Part shown: one piece after another, positions 8,213-16,335 of the stretch | Position numbering within the stretch: position 1 is the stretch's first letter | How the letters are laid out: each line of letters starts with the position of its first letter | Source: UBA2197 sp034370465 | GTDB taxonomy: Bacteria > Desulfobacterota > Desulfuromonadia > Desulfuromonadales > UBA2197 | Length of the DNA: 41,689 nucleotides | Direction: 5' to 3' | Assembly: GCA_034370465.1 (NCBI GenBank) | Contig: JAXMLA010000313.1 | Span: 1 to 41,689, forward strand | Translations under genes and position numbers: made by a program | The notes under the pieces: model-generated | The model's database searches: none | What the model was told of the DNA's origin: nothing | Seen by the model: the letters and a program-made list of their open reading frames with translations, nothing else

Positions 8213-9328
8213 TTACTCCTTGGCTCCAGCGGAGGGGGCCGGCGCCTTCGGCGCCACTTTTCCGCCATCGCGACTGGCGAACTTCCCTTCGAGGATCACC
8301 GCGCTCCCCGGCGCCAGCTCGCTGTCGAGGAGCTGCGCCCATTCCGGTGTGATCCGGCCGAGACGCACCGGCACCTTGCGGGCGATCTTCTCCTGCACGG
8401 TGTAAAGGTAGGTCTCCTGCTCGGTCTGGATGACACTTTCCCAGGGGACGGTGATCGCCGCGGCAAAGACATCGGTCACCACCGACGCCCGGGCAAAGAG
8501 ACCGGGACTGAGGAGGTGCTCGGCGTTGGCCACCTGCGCCTTGACCTGAAAGGTGCGGGTGGCTTCGTCGACCCGCGGCGCCACAAAGGAGATCCGGCCG
8601 GTAAAGGTGCGCTCCGGATAAGGGGTCACCTGCAGGTTGACGATCTGCTCAAGGGAGAATTTCGGTTTGAACTTCTCCGGCACCTGAAAGGAGATCTCGA
8701 GGGGATCGAGATCAACCACCGTCACCACCGGGTCACCAACCTTGAGATAGTCGCCCGGTGACAGGGTACGGACGCCGGACACCCCGTCGAAGGGGGCACG
8801 GATTACCGTAGCGGCGAGGCGCACCTGCTCGCCGACCAGATTGGCCCGGGCCTGTTCGATCTGGGCGCGCACCTCGGCGATCTCGGTTTCGAGATTATCG
8901 AACTGCAAACGGGAGATGAGCTTCTTCTCCAGCAGCGGCCGATTACGCTCCAGGGTGCGCAGCTTGTTCTCCAGGCGAGCCTTATGCTCGCTGATCTGGG
9001 CTTCGAGATTGACGATATTGGCCCGGATCCTGGCCGCATCGAGGCGCACCAGCACCTCTCCCTTGCGCACCGGCTGCCCCTCACGGAAAGCGATCTCCAC
9101 GACCCGTCCCTCGCTTTCGCTGCGCAGGGTGACATCGTGAAGGGCGGTCAGAGTGCCGACCTGTTCAAGGATCAACTCCACCCGCCGGGTCGAAACTTCC
9201 CCGAGGAGCACCGGCACCGCCGGCGCTTCCGGACGGGGAGCGGCACTCTCTTTCTCGCCGCAGCCGCTCAGCAGCAGAACGAGAAGGAGGGGCAGCAGGG
9301 GGAGGAAGGGGCGCTCAATTGCGGACAT
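8213..9328 (-). CDS. RND periplasmic adaptor (membrane fusion protein)
   Basis: A 371-aa adaptor linking the RND pump to the outer-membrane channel. A lipoprotein signal peptide ends in LLSGC (Cys23), so the protein should be lipid-anchored in the inner membrane, as AcrA is. Then come a split lipoyl/barrel-sandwich domain (first half around EGRVVEIAFREGQPVRKGEV, second half around APFDGVSG), a helical hairpin between them (LEAQISEHKARLENKLRTLE and onward), and beta-barrel and membrane-proximal domains. The start overlaps the end of the channel gene by 14 bp. The C terminus is Ala/Pro-rich (KAPAPSAGAKE). AcrA/MexA-type assignment is confident; cargo is unknown. Confidence 0.94.
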   Translation of the reverse strand: MSAIERPFLPLLPLLLVLLLSGCGEKESAAPRPEAPAVPVLLGEVSTRRVELILEQVGTLTALHDVTLRSESEGRVVEIAFREGQPVRKGEVLVRLDAARIRANIVNLEAQISEHKARLENKLRTLERNRPLLEKKLISRLQFDNLETEIAEVRAQIEQARANLVGEQVRLAATVIRAPFDGVSGVRTLSPGDYLKVGDPVVTVVDLDPLEISFQVPEKFKPKFSLEQIVNLQVTPYPERTFTGRISFVAPRVDEATRTFQVKAQVANAEHLLSPGLFARASVVTDVFAAAITVPWESVIQTEQETYLYTVQEKIARKVPVRLGRITPEWAQLLDSELAPGSAVILEGKFASRDGGKVAPKAPAPSAGAKE

Positions 9329-10886
9329 TCTGTCTCTCCTTCTCTTCGACGAGGGGGTGAACGATATTGCGACGTTCCAGATTCGCGCCCATCGCCCGAT
9401 AAAGGCTGCTCAGCCCGGCGTTGAAGTCGACCAGGGCGTTGGCCTTGCGGACCCGCGCCTCGATGACCACGCTCTGAAAATCGAGGATGCGGAAGGTGTC
9501 GGTGAGCCCCTCTTGCAGGCGCTCCATCTCCTGGCTCAGGGTGATATCGGCGAGTTGCTGGAAACGCTCCGCCACCTGCACCCGTTCATAGCCGCGCTCG
9601 ACCGTGGTGAGGGCGTTGCGCACCTCGGTCTCGACGGTACTCTCCAGCCCCTTGAGCCGGTACAGGGCCTGACGCTTTTCATGTCCGGCCTGCCGATAGC
9701 GGGCAACCGCCGCACGGTTGCCGAGAGGGTAATCGAAACGCAACCCGGCAAACCAGGCATAGCCGTCGCCACTTGCCGCCTGATCGAGGGAGCGCCAGTA
9801 ATCGCCGCGGTGGGCCTGGGCGCCCGGAGTTGCCGGGCTTTCAGGGTCACCGGAAAGGCCATTGACGCCGAGGGAAGCTTCGAGATTGAGACGGGGGAGC
9901 TTCTGGTTTTCAAAATAAGCGAGGCGGATCTCGCGGCTGGCGATCTCCAGGCGCTGGCGTTCGAGGTCGGGGCGCGCCACCAGGGCGGTGGTCAGGGCCG
10001 TCTCTAATGGCGGCCAAACCTGGTCAATGCCGGGGAGGGGTTCGGTGCGTAACAGCACAACAGCAAGGGGATCATCGTGACCAATCTCCAGGAGATTTTT
10101 GAGCCGGTTGGCGGCAATCTCCATCTGCTGGCGGGCAAAGACCACCTGCTCATCGCGGGCGGCTCCGGCAGTCTCGGCTTCCTGCACTTCGGTAATCGGC
10201 ACAATGCCGGCCTCGAACTTGTCGCGGTTGCCGGCAAGGAGTTCGCGCGCCAGTTCCCGCGACTCAATCCGCAAACGGAGGATTTCATGGCTGCGGGCCA
10301 GCTCGAAATAGGCCAATTCGAGCTCTTCGCCGAGGCGTTGCGCCTGGTCGAGATAGCCGAAGCGGGCCTGCTCCAGGCGCTGGTCGGCGAGGCGCAGATC
10401 GGTGGTATTGACCGCACGGCCAAAGTCGCGCAACAGCGGCTGGGTAAAATCGAGGATCAGGTAGGTGCGATATTCGGGATCGAGACCCGGGGTAGCGGCA
10501 TTGCTGCTCAGGCGGGAACTTTCCAGCCCCAGTCGGGCATCGAGGCCACTCTGGAACTCCTTGCCGAGACCGAGCTTCGCCCCGGATTGCCGGCGGCGGC
10601 CATAAGGGTCCGTGAGGGAGGTGGCGGCACTCGGGGTCCTTTCGCCGGCAACGGAGACCGCACCATCCGCCGTCAGATCGAAGCGCGCTGATTCGGCTGT
10701 GACCTCTTCGCGACCGATGGGGAGATTGAGCCGCTGCGCCTGGAGATCGAAATTGCGTTCCAATCCGCGGAAAAGGACTTCCTGCAGCGGTAGAAGCTGC
10801 CCGGATTCGGCGAGATCCGTTGCAAGCCCCGGTCCGGCAAGAAGAAGCACCAACAAAAGAGTGACGGGAGCTGTGGTTCGCAGCAT
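9315..10886 (-). CDS. TolC-family outer-membrane efflux channel
   Basis: A 523-aa outer-membrane factor that forms the exit duct of the tripartite pump. A cleavable signal peptide (residues 1 to about 22, ending GLATDL) precedes two repeated OEP halves made of long amphipathic helices with short strand segments. The second half starts near LPGIDQVWPPLETALTTALVARPDLERQRLEI, characteristic of the family. It is the first gene of the leftward channel-adaptor-pump operon, and its stop lies inside the adaptor gene. AAGGAG precedes the ATG by about 10 nt, and a sigma-70-like promoter lies about 75 bp upstream. Confidence 0.92.
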   Translation of the reverse strand: MLRTTAPVTLLLVLLLAGPGLATDLAESGQLLPLQEVLFRGLERNFDLQAQRLNLPIGREEVTAESARFDLTADGAVSVAGERTPSAATSLTDPYGRRRQSGAKLGLGKEFQSGLDARLGLESSRLSSNAATPGLDPEYRTYLILDFTQPLLRDFGRAVNTTDLRLADQRLEQARFGYLDQAQRLGEELELAYFELARSHEILRLRIESRELARELLAGNRDKFEAGIVPITEVQEAETAGAARDEQVVFARQQMEIAANRLKNLLEIGHDDPLAVVLLRTEPLPGIDQVWPPLETALTTALVARPDLERQRLEIASREIRLAYFENQKLPRLNLEASLGVNGLSGDPESPATPGAQAHRGDYWRSLDQAASGDGYAWFAGLRFDYPLGNRAAVARYRQAGHEKRQALYRLKGLESTVETEVRNALTTVERGYERVQVAERFQQLADITLSQEMERLQEGLTDTFRILDFQSVVIEARVRKANALVDFNAGLSSLYRAMGANLERRNIVHPLVEEKERQNVRN

Positions 10887-10961
10887 CGATGATCTTCTCC
10901 TTGACGCACTCGCCGAAATCGATTTTTGGCGGGGTTTAGCAACCTGATGATGGGGCCAAAC

Positions 10962-10990
10962 AGTATTGAAAATACGGCTCCGATTGTCAA
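10962..10990 (-). promoter_or_regulatory. Sigma-70-like promoter of the RND operon
   Basis: On the minus strand, TTGACA (10985-10990) is separated by 17 bp from AATACT (10962-10967). The channel gene starts about 75 bp further on. A small inverted repeat, GTATT-GAA-AATAC, covers the -10 box and could be an operator, but no regulator gene lies next to it. Confidence 0.55.
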
Positions 10991-11039
10991 GATCAACTCC
11001 CCGCGCGGCGCCAGCGGCACGCCAGATCCACAGGCGCGG

Positions 11040-11072
11040 AAAAAACGGGCCGACAGCATTTCCCGTCGGCCC
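11040..11072 (-). terminator. Intrinsic terminator after dodecin
   Basis: Read on the minus strand, a perfect 8-bp stem GGGCCGAC/GTCGGCCC with a 10-nt loop is followed one base later by six T residues. It lies about 65 bp past the dodecin stop and ahead of the RND promoter, separating the two units. Confidence 0.8.
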
Positions 11073-11136
11073 TTAGTCATACAAATCCTGATATTACTAG
11101 TTTGACTGCATTCACACATTCCCTGGCAATCTCCGC

Positions 11137-11355
11137 CTACTCCTTCAGCTCAAAGGAGACCTTGATCACCACCTGATATTCGGCGACCTTACCGTTCTCG
11201 CCGACATGGCCGCGGATATCCTGCACCTCGAACCAGGAGATCTTGTCGAGTGTGCTTTGCGCCTTGCGCAAGGCCGTCTCGATGGCGGCCTCGATCCCCT
11301 TGGACGAGACACCGATGATCTCCACCTTCTTGTAAATCCGTTCTCGACCGTACAT
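11137..11355 (-). CDS. Dodecin, flavin-binding storage protein
   Basis: A 72-aa protein of the dodecin family, which assembles into hollow dodecamers that bind and buffer flavins. It begins MYGRERIYKKVEIIGVSS and has the one-helix, three-strand pattern, with the conserved Trp and Gln that sandwich flavin in characterised dodecins (in ISWFEVQDIRG and EYQVVIKVSFEL). The ATG at 11355 is preferred over an upstream in-frame start because GGAG lies 6 nt before it and the length then matches the family. It follows the 57-aa Cys-rich gene by 64 bp in the same direction and ends at its own terminator. Confidence 0.93.
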   Translation of the reverse strand: MYGRERIYKKVEIIGVSSKGIEAAIETALRKAQSTLDKISWFEVQDIRGHVGENGKVAEYQVVIKVSFELKE

Positions 11356-11419
11356 GACATTCTCCTTTCGCACTTGCCGACAAACTCAGCTGCCGCAGCC
11401 CTTACAATGATCGCCACCG

Positions 11420-11593
11420 TCAGGCGATGTCGGGAAGCTGCCGCGGACTACAGACATTCTTCGGCTCTCTGGCCAACGCTCCACAATTTTCGCATTCGAC
11501 AGTCGGATTTTCCGCCAGACTTTGCGCCAGCTCCGCGTTCTCCGCTGCCAAGGCGCACATGTGCATCTTGTGCAAAACGCTATCGCATTCCAT
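11420..11593 (-). CDS. Small Cys-rich protein, zinc-finger-like, unknown
   Basis: A 57-aa reading frame with a strong ribosome site (AAAGGAG, 7 nt before the ATG at 11593). The N-terminal half is helical and His/Met/Cys-rich (MECDSVLHKMHMCALAAENA). The C-terminal half has a CENCGALA knuckle, then NVCSP, giving C-x2-C and a further Cys 11 residues later. I recall similar C-x2-C-G-A small proteins in Geobacter-type genomes but cannot name a family. It sits between the L,D-transpeptidase gene and dodecin and could share the dodecin transcript. Overlapping frames at the same place have no ribosome site or sensible composition. Confidence 0.65.
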   Translation of the reverse strand: MECDSVLHKMHMCALAAENAELAQSLAENPTVECENCGALAREPKNVCSPRQLPDIA

Positions 11594-11691
11594 CCTCGTT
11601 CTCCTTTTGCTCTCGATTTCGCTGCAAGTGCCAGCTCTCTCTTAGTCAAACACAAAACGTGGGGTTGGCAACCGGAAATGTAAGTCGGGGC

Positions 11692-13293
11692 TCAACGCAG
11701 GGCACGATCGAGCCGGAGGTTGCGCTGATAAAGATCAGGGCGGAAATTGAGGGTGCCGTCCGTTTCGACCCAGGCGGTGAAGTAGAGAAGATAGACCGGG
11801 ATCGGGGTCGGCAGGAGGATGGTTTGGTTGCTTGCGCTCTGCAGACTCTCCTCCAGGGCGGCTGGAGACGCCAGCGGGGTGCCACGCAGCAGAAATTGCG
11901 CCAGGTCAAAGGGCTTTTCGAGGCGGATGCAGCCGGAGCTGAAGGAGCGTTGTTCACGCTCAAAGAGCTTGGGGGTCGGGGTGTCATGCAGGTAGATCGT
12001 GTAGCGGTTGGGAAAGATGAACTTGATCCGGCCGAGGGCGTTCTTCGGACCGGGATCCTGGCGGAGGTGATAAGGGAAGTTGCCCGCCCCGAGCTGCTGC
12101 CAATTAATGACCGCGGGGTCAAGCAGCGTCCCGCCGGGGCGGGTGAAGACCTTGATGCCGTTGTTGGCCAGATAACCGCCATCGGCCTGAATCTTGGGGA
12201 GGAGATCAAGAACGGCGAGGTTACGCGTCACCTCCCAGTAAGGGTTGAGGACGAGGTAGGTCATGCGCCCGACAAAGGCCGGAGTCTGCCGGACCTGACG
12301 GCCGACGATCACCCGCATGTTCAGAACCGGCTCCCCCGCTTCGAACAGCTCAAGATGAAAGGCGGGGAGATTGACGCGCAGATGACGCTCACCCAGTGAA
12401 CGTGGCAGCCAGCGCCAGCGTTCAAGATTAACGGCCAGCTGACGAACGCGAACAACGGCGGAGACGTTGAGGGCGGCGAGGGTCTGGGGGCCGACGATAC
12501 GGTCGGTGACCAGGCCGTGCCGGCTCTGGAAACGCCAGACCGCCGCTTCGAGGCTGGCATCGAAGATCTCCCCTTCCCCTTCGGCCACCGGTAGATCGCC
12601 GCTGGCGACCAGCCGTTGCCGCAGAGCCACCACCTCGGCGCCAACGGCACCGGGACGCAGCGGCGGCTTGAAGCTCAGCTGCGGCCAGCCGCCGACCGCG
12701 GCGACCAGTTGCAGATCCTGCCAGGCACTCCGCAAAGCGGCGTAAGCGGGGTCAGGCGGCAGCAGGGCCTGCAGGGAATCGCCAATGCGGCCGCTGAGCA
12801 GCGCCTGGTTGAGCATCCGCAGGGGGTCGGCTTCTTCCCGGGGAATATGCCAGGCGGTATCGACCTGAGCCGGAACAATGCAACCGTTCAGATAATGAGA
12901 AGCAAGGGTCATGAAGGAATCGCTGAGCAGGAGATCCAGCTCGGCGGCCAGTTGCGCTGTCGGGGTGGTCAGGAAGAGGCGGGAACGGTCATTGAGGGCG
13001 TCGAGGTGATAATTGCGGGGATCAAGCCCCTCCCCGGCCGCCGCCGGGATGGCGGCAAGAAGCTCTTCGGCCGGCGCAGAGAGCTGGCGACCGTCACTCC
13101 AGGCGGGCTGAAACTGCCGCTCCCGGTAGAAGTGCGCCAGAGAGGATCTATAGTGGAGGATCTCGGTGCCAACGCTACGGGCAGTGGAGAGGCGACGCAA
13201 CTGCGGCTCGATATCAACGATATCGTTGTCGGCCGCCAATGCCGGGCACAGGAACAATAAAATCAGAGAAAAAAAGAGGGCGCAGCGAATCAT
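11692..13293 (-). CDS. L,D-transpeptidase (YcbB/LdtD-like)
   Basis: A 533-aa periplasmic murein enzyme that should make 3-3 peptidoglycan crosslinks. It has a signal peptide (MIRCALFFSLILLFLCPALAA), an N-terminal scaffold domain (around residues 40-200), a peptidoglycan-binding type 1 domain (about 225-290, with LRQRL... and FQSRHGL...VGPQTLAALN) and a C-terminal YkuD catalytic domain. The catalytic motif is SSGCIRLEKP with nucleophile Cys455, preceded by the conserved His (YLHDTP). Order and length match E. coli YcbB/LdtD. The gene follows the DUF882 gene after 42 bp, the same neighbourhood as ycbB-ycbK. No clear ribosome site precedes the ATG. Confidence 0.94.
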   Translation of the reverse strand: MIRCALFFSLILLFLCPALAADNDIVDIEPQLRRLSTARSVGTEILHYRSSLAHFYRERQFQPAWSDGRQLSAPAEELLAAIPAAAGEGLDPRNYHLDALNDRSRLFLTTPTAQLAAELDLLLSDSFMTLASHYLNGCIVPAQVDTAWHIPREEADPLRMLNQALLSGRIGDSLQALLPPDPAYAALRSAWQDLQLVAAVGGWPQLSFKPPLRPGAVGAEVVALRQRLVASGDLPVAEGEGEIFDASLEAAVWRFQSRHGLVTDRIVGPQTLAALNVSAVVRVRQLAVNLERWRWLPRSLGERHLRVNLPAFHLELFEAGEPVLNMRVIVGRQVRQTPAFVGRMTYLVLNPYWEVTRNLAVLDLLPKIQADGGYLANNGIKVFTRPGGTLLDPAVINWQQLGAGNFPYHLRQDPGPKNALGRIKFIFPNRYTIYLHDTPTPKLFEREQRSFSSGCIRLEKPFDLAQFLLRGTPLASPAALEESLQSASNQTILLPTPIPVYLLYFTAWVETDGTLNFRPDLYQRNLRLDRALR

Positions 13294-13335
13294 GCCGCAA
13301 GTGTAACGGTAATGGACGACTTTGCAAGGGGCGGA

Positions 13336-13896
13336 TTACCAGCGCCGGACCGGGCCGGAGTCGATATGGATGAAATCAGGCCGCGGGTAATAGCCGACGC
13401 CGCCACGGCCGAGGAGGAGGGCCGTTTCCTTGAGGCGATCGAGTTGCACACCGGGGATGCGCACATCAAGGGCGCGCCCCTGCAGGTGGAGGCTTTTGGA
13501 GGCCACACCCCGCCCTTTGCTTTGCAGCAGGGCGTTGTAGCGGGGGGAGCGATAAGCGGAGATAATATGAATGTCGTGACCGCCACCGAGTTGCTGATCG
13601 AGGAGGGCAAGATAATCGAGGGTGCGCGGATCGATCGGGTGGACATCATTGGTATGGTGGCAGCGCAACAGACGGTCGAGCTGACCGAGGGCGGTCGGAA
13701 CGTAGTCACCGTCGTGGGAACGGTAGGCAATGCTCAGTCGCTCGCCGGTGTGAGTATTGAAGAGGGAAAGAGGGGCAGACGGTTGCAGCGCTGCGTTTTT
13801 CCCCCAGCTTAACCGGGGGCGCAGCACAGCAAGCGTCGTTGCGAAAAAAGAGAGCTTGAAAAAGTCGCGGCGGCTGCGGGGGACATTAAAAAACAT
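13336..13896 (-). CDS. DUF882/M15-like murein hydrolase with Tat signal (YcbK-like)
   Basis: A 186-aa exported protein of the DUF882 (peptidase M15-like) family. The N terminus carries a twin-arginine motif (SRRDFFK, R9-R10) and a hydrophobic stretch, so folded export by Tat is predicted. The M15-type metal ligands appear as H137-x6-D144 (SLHLQGRALDV) and H177 (DFIHID). E. coli YcbK, next to ycbB, is the obvious counterpart, and M15 enzymes cut murein peptides. It is the first gene of the pair with the L,D-transpeptidase and has a good promoter upstream. Exact substrate is not known. Confidence 0.9.
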   Translation of the reverse strand: MFFNVPRSRRDFFKLSFFATTLAVLRPRLSWGKNAALQPSAPLSLFNTHTGERLSIAYRSHDGDYVPTALGQLDRLLRCHHTNDVHPIDPRTLDYLALLDQQLGGGHDIHIISAYRSPRYNALLQSKGRGVASKSLHLQGRALDVRIPGVQLDRLKETALLLGRGGVGYYPRPDFIHIDSGPVRRW

Positions 13897-13932
13897 CGTA
13901 TAATCCTCTAATGATTTGATTCATCGATGTTT

Positions 13933-13962
13933 TTTATAACAGACTTCCGCCCGGCGAGTCAA
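13933..13962 (-). promoter_or_regulatory. Sigma-70-like promoter of the DUF882-L,D-transpeptidase pair
   Basis: On the minus strand, TTGACT (13957-13962) lies 18 bp from TATAAA (13933-13938), or 17 bp from the overlapping TTATAA. The DUF882 start codon is 37 bp further on, so the leader is short. Confidence 0.6.
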
Positions 13963-14121
13963 CCCTCCGGCGATTTTCCCCAAGTGCATAAGCTTGATTT
14001 TCAGCCGGCGGGCGGCCGCCGGGCGCGGCTGAGAATTTCAAGAGCAAGATCGAGGTCGCCATCCGGACTGAGAACTGCCCCGAGGAGCACTCACTCTCCG
14101 CCATAATCGAGGAGGCCACCC

Positions 14122-14586
14122 ATGCATTTTCGTTTTCCCGAACCCTTCCGGCACGAACACGGACCGATCAAGAACGTCAATGACATCCTTGCCGAACAAG
14201 CGACTATCGGTCAGAAAGCCGCCGACCGGGTCGTCGCAGTGGTCGGTTCCTGGCGCTTTATCATCATCCAATCCTGCCTGCTGACCCTCTGGGTGATCCT
14301 GAACGTCACAGCCTGGTTGCAGCACTGGGATCCCTACCCCTTCATCCTGATGAATCTGGTCCTCTCCCTGCAAGCGGCCTACACCGCGCCGGTCATCATG
14401 ATGAGCCAGAATCGTCTGGCGGAACGCGACCGACTGGACGCGCACAACGATTACATCCTCAACCAGAAGGCGGAAGTTGAAGTCCAGGCCATCCTCGAAC
14501 ATCTCACCGCGCAAAACCGCGCCCTGGAACAGATTCACGCCCAACTCGCCGAACTGACCACCCAGCGGGAGTTCTCCCGGCAATGA
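14122..14586 (+). CDS. DUF1003 membrane protein
   Basis: A 154-aa protein of the DUF1003 family, whose function is unknown. The family core is clear: a soluble N terminus, then VVAVVGSWRFIIIQ opening helix 1, WVILN, and WDPYPFILMNLVLSLQAAYTAPVIMMSQNRLAERDR containing helix 2 and the signature MSQNR segment. A long C-terminal amphipathic helix follows (NQKAEVEVQAILEHLTAQN onward), likely a coiled coil in the cytoplasm. Its stop overlaps the start of the next gene (ATGA). The 225-bp upstream region has a GC-rich hairpin at 14005-14022 but no clear promoter. Confidence 0.92.
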   Translation: MHFRFPEPFRHEHGPIKNVNDILAEQATIGQKAADRVVAVVGSWRFIIIQSCLLTLWVILNVTAWLQHWDPYPFILMNLVLSLQAAYTAPVIMMSQNRLAERDRLDAHNDYILNQKAEVEVQAILEHLTAQNRALEQIHAQLAELTTQREFSRQ

Positions 14587-15056
14587 GCCAGGACGACTCC
14601 GCTGTTGCGATTCGCACCATCGCCTTTATCGAAGGCGCCAAAGGCGTTTTGGTCCTGTTGGCAGGGTGCGGTCTCCTCACCCTCATCCATCGCAATCTGC
14701 ATCGCGACGCCGCGGACCTGGTGCGCAATCTCCACCTGAATCCCGATGGCTACTATCCGCACATCTTTCTCGATCTCGCTAATCGCGTCACTGCCGGTGA
14801 ACTCAAACTATTGGCGAGCGCCGCCCTCCTTTATGCCCTGATAAGATTTGTCGAAGCCTACGGCCTCTGGCGGCAACAGCTCTGGGCCGAATGGTTTGGC
14901 GTCATCAGCTGCGGCATCTATCTGCCGTTTGAACTCTACGAGGTTATCTTTGCCTTCAACTGGGTCAAGGGGTTGATCCTGGCTGTCAATCTCGGCGTCT
15001 TCCTCATTCTTGCCCGCACCCTGCGCCGGAAAGAACCGGAAGATATCGCTCTCTGA
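14583..15056 (+). CDS. DUF2127 membrane protein
   Basis: A 157-aa integral membrane protein of the DUF2127 family, with about four hydrophobic segments: IEGAKGVLVLLAGCGLLTL, then LKLLASAALLYALIRFVEAYGLW, WFGVISCGIYLPFELYEVIF and LILAVNLGVFLILA. The family motif around RFVEAYGLW...WAEW...PFELYE is present. Function is unknown. It is translationally coupled to the DUF1003 gene by a 4-bp overlap, so the two probably act together in the inner membrane. It converges on the MFS gene with 10 bp between the stops. Confidence 0.9.
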   Translation: MSQDDSAVAIRTIAFIEGAKGVLVLLAGCGLLTLIHRNLHRDAADLVRNLHLNPDGYYPHIFLDLANRVTAGELKLLASAALLYALIRFVEAYGLWRQQLWAEWFGVISCGIYLPFELYEVIFAFNWVKGLILAVNLGVFLILARTLRRKEPEDIAL

Positions 15057-15066
15057 ACAGAGGCTG

Positions 15067-16308
15067 TCACTCGTCCCTTTTGTCCGGGACGGAAGACTGC
15101 GGACGATAAAGGAGCAATCCCAGAGCGGCGACAGTGGCAAAGATGCCGCCAGCCACGAAAGTAGCGGTCGCCCCCCAGGCACTCCACAGGACGCCGGCGA
15201 TGACGCTCGCCAGCAGGAGAGCGCCGCCACTGACCAGATTAAAGACGCCGAAAGCGGTGCCGCGCAGCGCGGCCGGCGCATTGTCGGCGACGAGTTTGGC
15301 GAATAATCCCTGGGTAAAGGCCATGTGCAGACCCCACAGCGCAGCACCGACAATGGCGGCGAGGGGAGTGGCGGCCGTGGCCAGAAGAAGATCAGCGGCA
15401 ACCAAGAACGCCAAACCGATGAGCAGGAGGGTACGGGGCCGGACCCGGTCGCTAGCGGCGCCGGCCGGATAGGCGACCGTCGCGTAAAAGAGGTTCATGA
15501 CGATCAACACCAGCGGCACCAGTCCGAGACTAAGGCCGACATCCTGAGCGCGCAACACCAGAAAGGCTTCACTGAAGCGCGCCAGGGTAAAGACACCGCC
15601 AAGGAGGACGATCAGCCAGTAGCGTCGCGGCAGGCGGCGGATCTCGGCCGGATGGAGCGGCACCCGGACGGCGCGATCGGGGGCGGCGCGTTCCGGTTCG
15701 CGGACAAAGAGGATGAGCAGCACTACGGCGATGAAGGCCGGGAGGACGGCGACCCACAAAACCGCACGGATGTCGCCAGCGAACCAGATCATGCCGGCGA
15801 CCGCGAGGAGCGGGCCGAGGAGGGCGCCGACCGAATCAAGGGCTTGACGCAGGCCGTAGGCCGCGCCGCGCAGTTGCGGCGGTGAAATATCGGCGACCAG
15901 GGCATCGCGTGGTGCGCCGCGAATTCCCTTGCCGACGCGGTCGATAAAGCGCGCGGCGAAGACCCAGCTGATCGAGGTGGAAAGGGGGAAGATTGGTTTG
16001 GTGAAAGCGGCGAGGGCGTATCCGGTAACGAGGAGAAACTTGCGCTTGCCGAGGTAGTCGCTGAGGGCGCCGGAGAAGACCTTGGTGATAGAGGCCGTCG
16101 CTTCCGCGACCCCTTCAAGGATGCCGATGGTGATCAGCGAAGCACCGAGGGAGGTCACCATGAAGACCGGCAGCAGACTGTGGATCAGCTCGGAAGAGAT
16201 GTCCATGAACATCGAACCGAACCCCAACGCCCAGATCCCCACCGGCAGAGCGCGGATCGTCTTCAGCAGGGAGCGGGAGCTATCGGGAGCCGGGGGCTCA
16301 GAGTTCAT
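15067..16308 (-). CDS. MFS transporter
   Basis: A 413-aa major facilitator superfamily permease with twelve predicted membrane helices. The loop between helices 2 and 3 carries the family motif in the form GALSDYLGKRKF (G-x3-D-x2-G-R/K-x-K), and a matching motif between helices 8 and 9 reads GAASDRVRPR. The RFIDRVGKGIRGAPRDALVAD stretch is typical of one MFS subfamily seen in many bacteria, usually annotated only as MFS transporter. It is the last gene in the leftward run that includes the copper ATPase, 27 bp behind the helical periplasmic protein. Substrate is unknown. No strong ribosome site precedes the ATG. Confidence 0.9.
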   Translation of the reverse strand: MNSEPPAPDSSRSLLKTIRALPVGIWALGFGSMFMDISSELIHSLLPVFMVTSLGASLITIGILEGVAEATASITKVFSGALSDYLGKRKFLLVTGYALAAFTKPIFPLSTSISWVFAARFIDRVGKGIRGAPRDALVADISPPQLRGAAYGLRQALDSVGALLGPLLAVAGMIWFAGDIRAVLWVAVLPAFIAVVLLILFVREPERAAPDRAVRVPLHPAEIRRLPRRYWLIVLLGGVFTLARFSEAFLVLRAQDVGLSLGLVPLVLIVMNLFYATVAYPAGAASDRVRPRTLLLIGLAFLVAADLLLATAATPLAAIVGAALWGLHMAFTQGLFAKLVADNAPAALRGTAFGVFNLVSGGALLLASVIAGVLWSAWGATATFVAGGIFATVAALGLLLYRPQSSVPDKRDE

Positions 16309-16335
16309 CGCTGAAGTGACCTTGCCTGACGGCTG

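Noticed and set aside
11427..11645. 72-codon rightward frame ending in a hydrophobic stretch
   Set aside because: No ribosome site, and it runs opposite the supported 57-aa gene.
11386..11655. 89-codon frame overlapping the small Cys-rich gene
   Set aside because: No ribosome site; the +1-shifted 57-codon frame has a strong one and coherent composition.
14005..14022. GC-rich hairpin upstream of the DUF1003 gene
   Set aside because: Could be chance in GC-rich DNA; no T tract, no repeat copies and no conserved riboswitch features seen.
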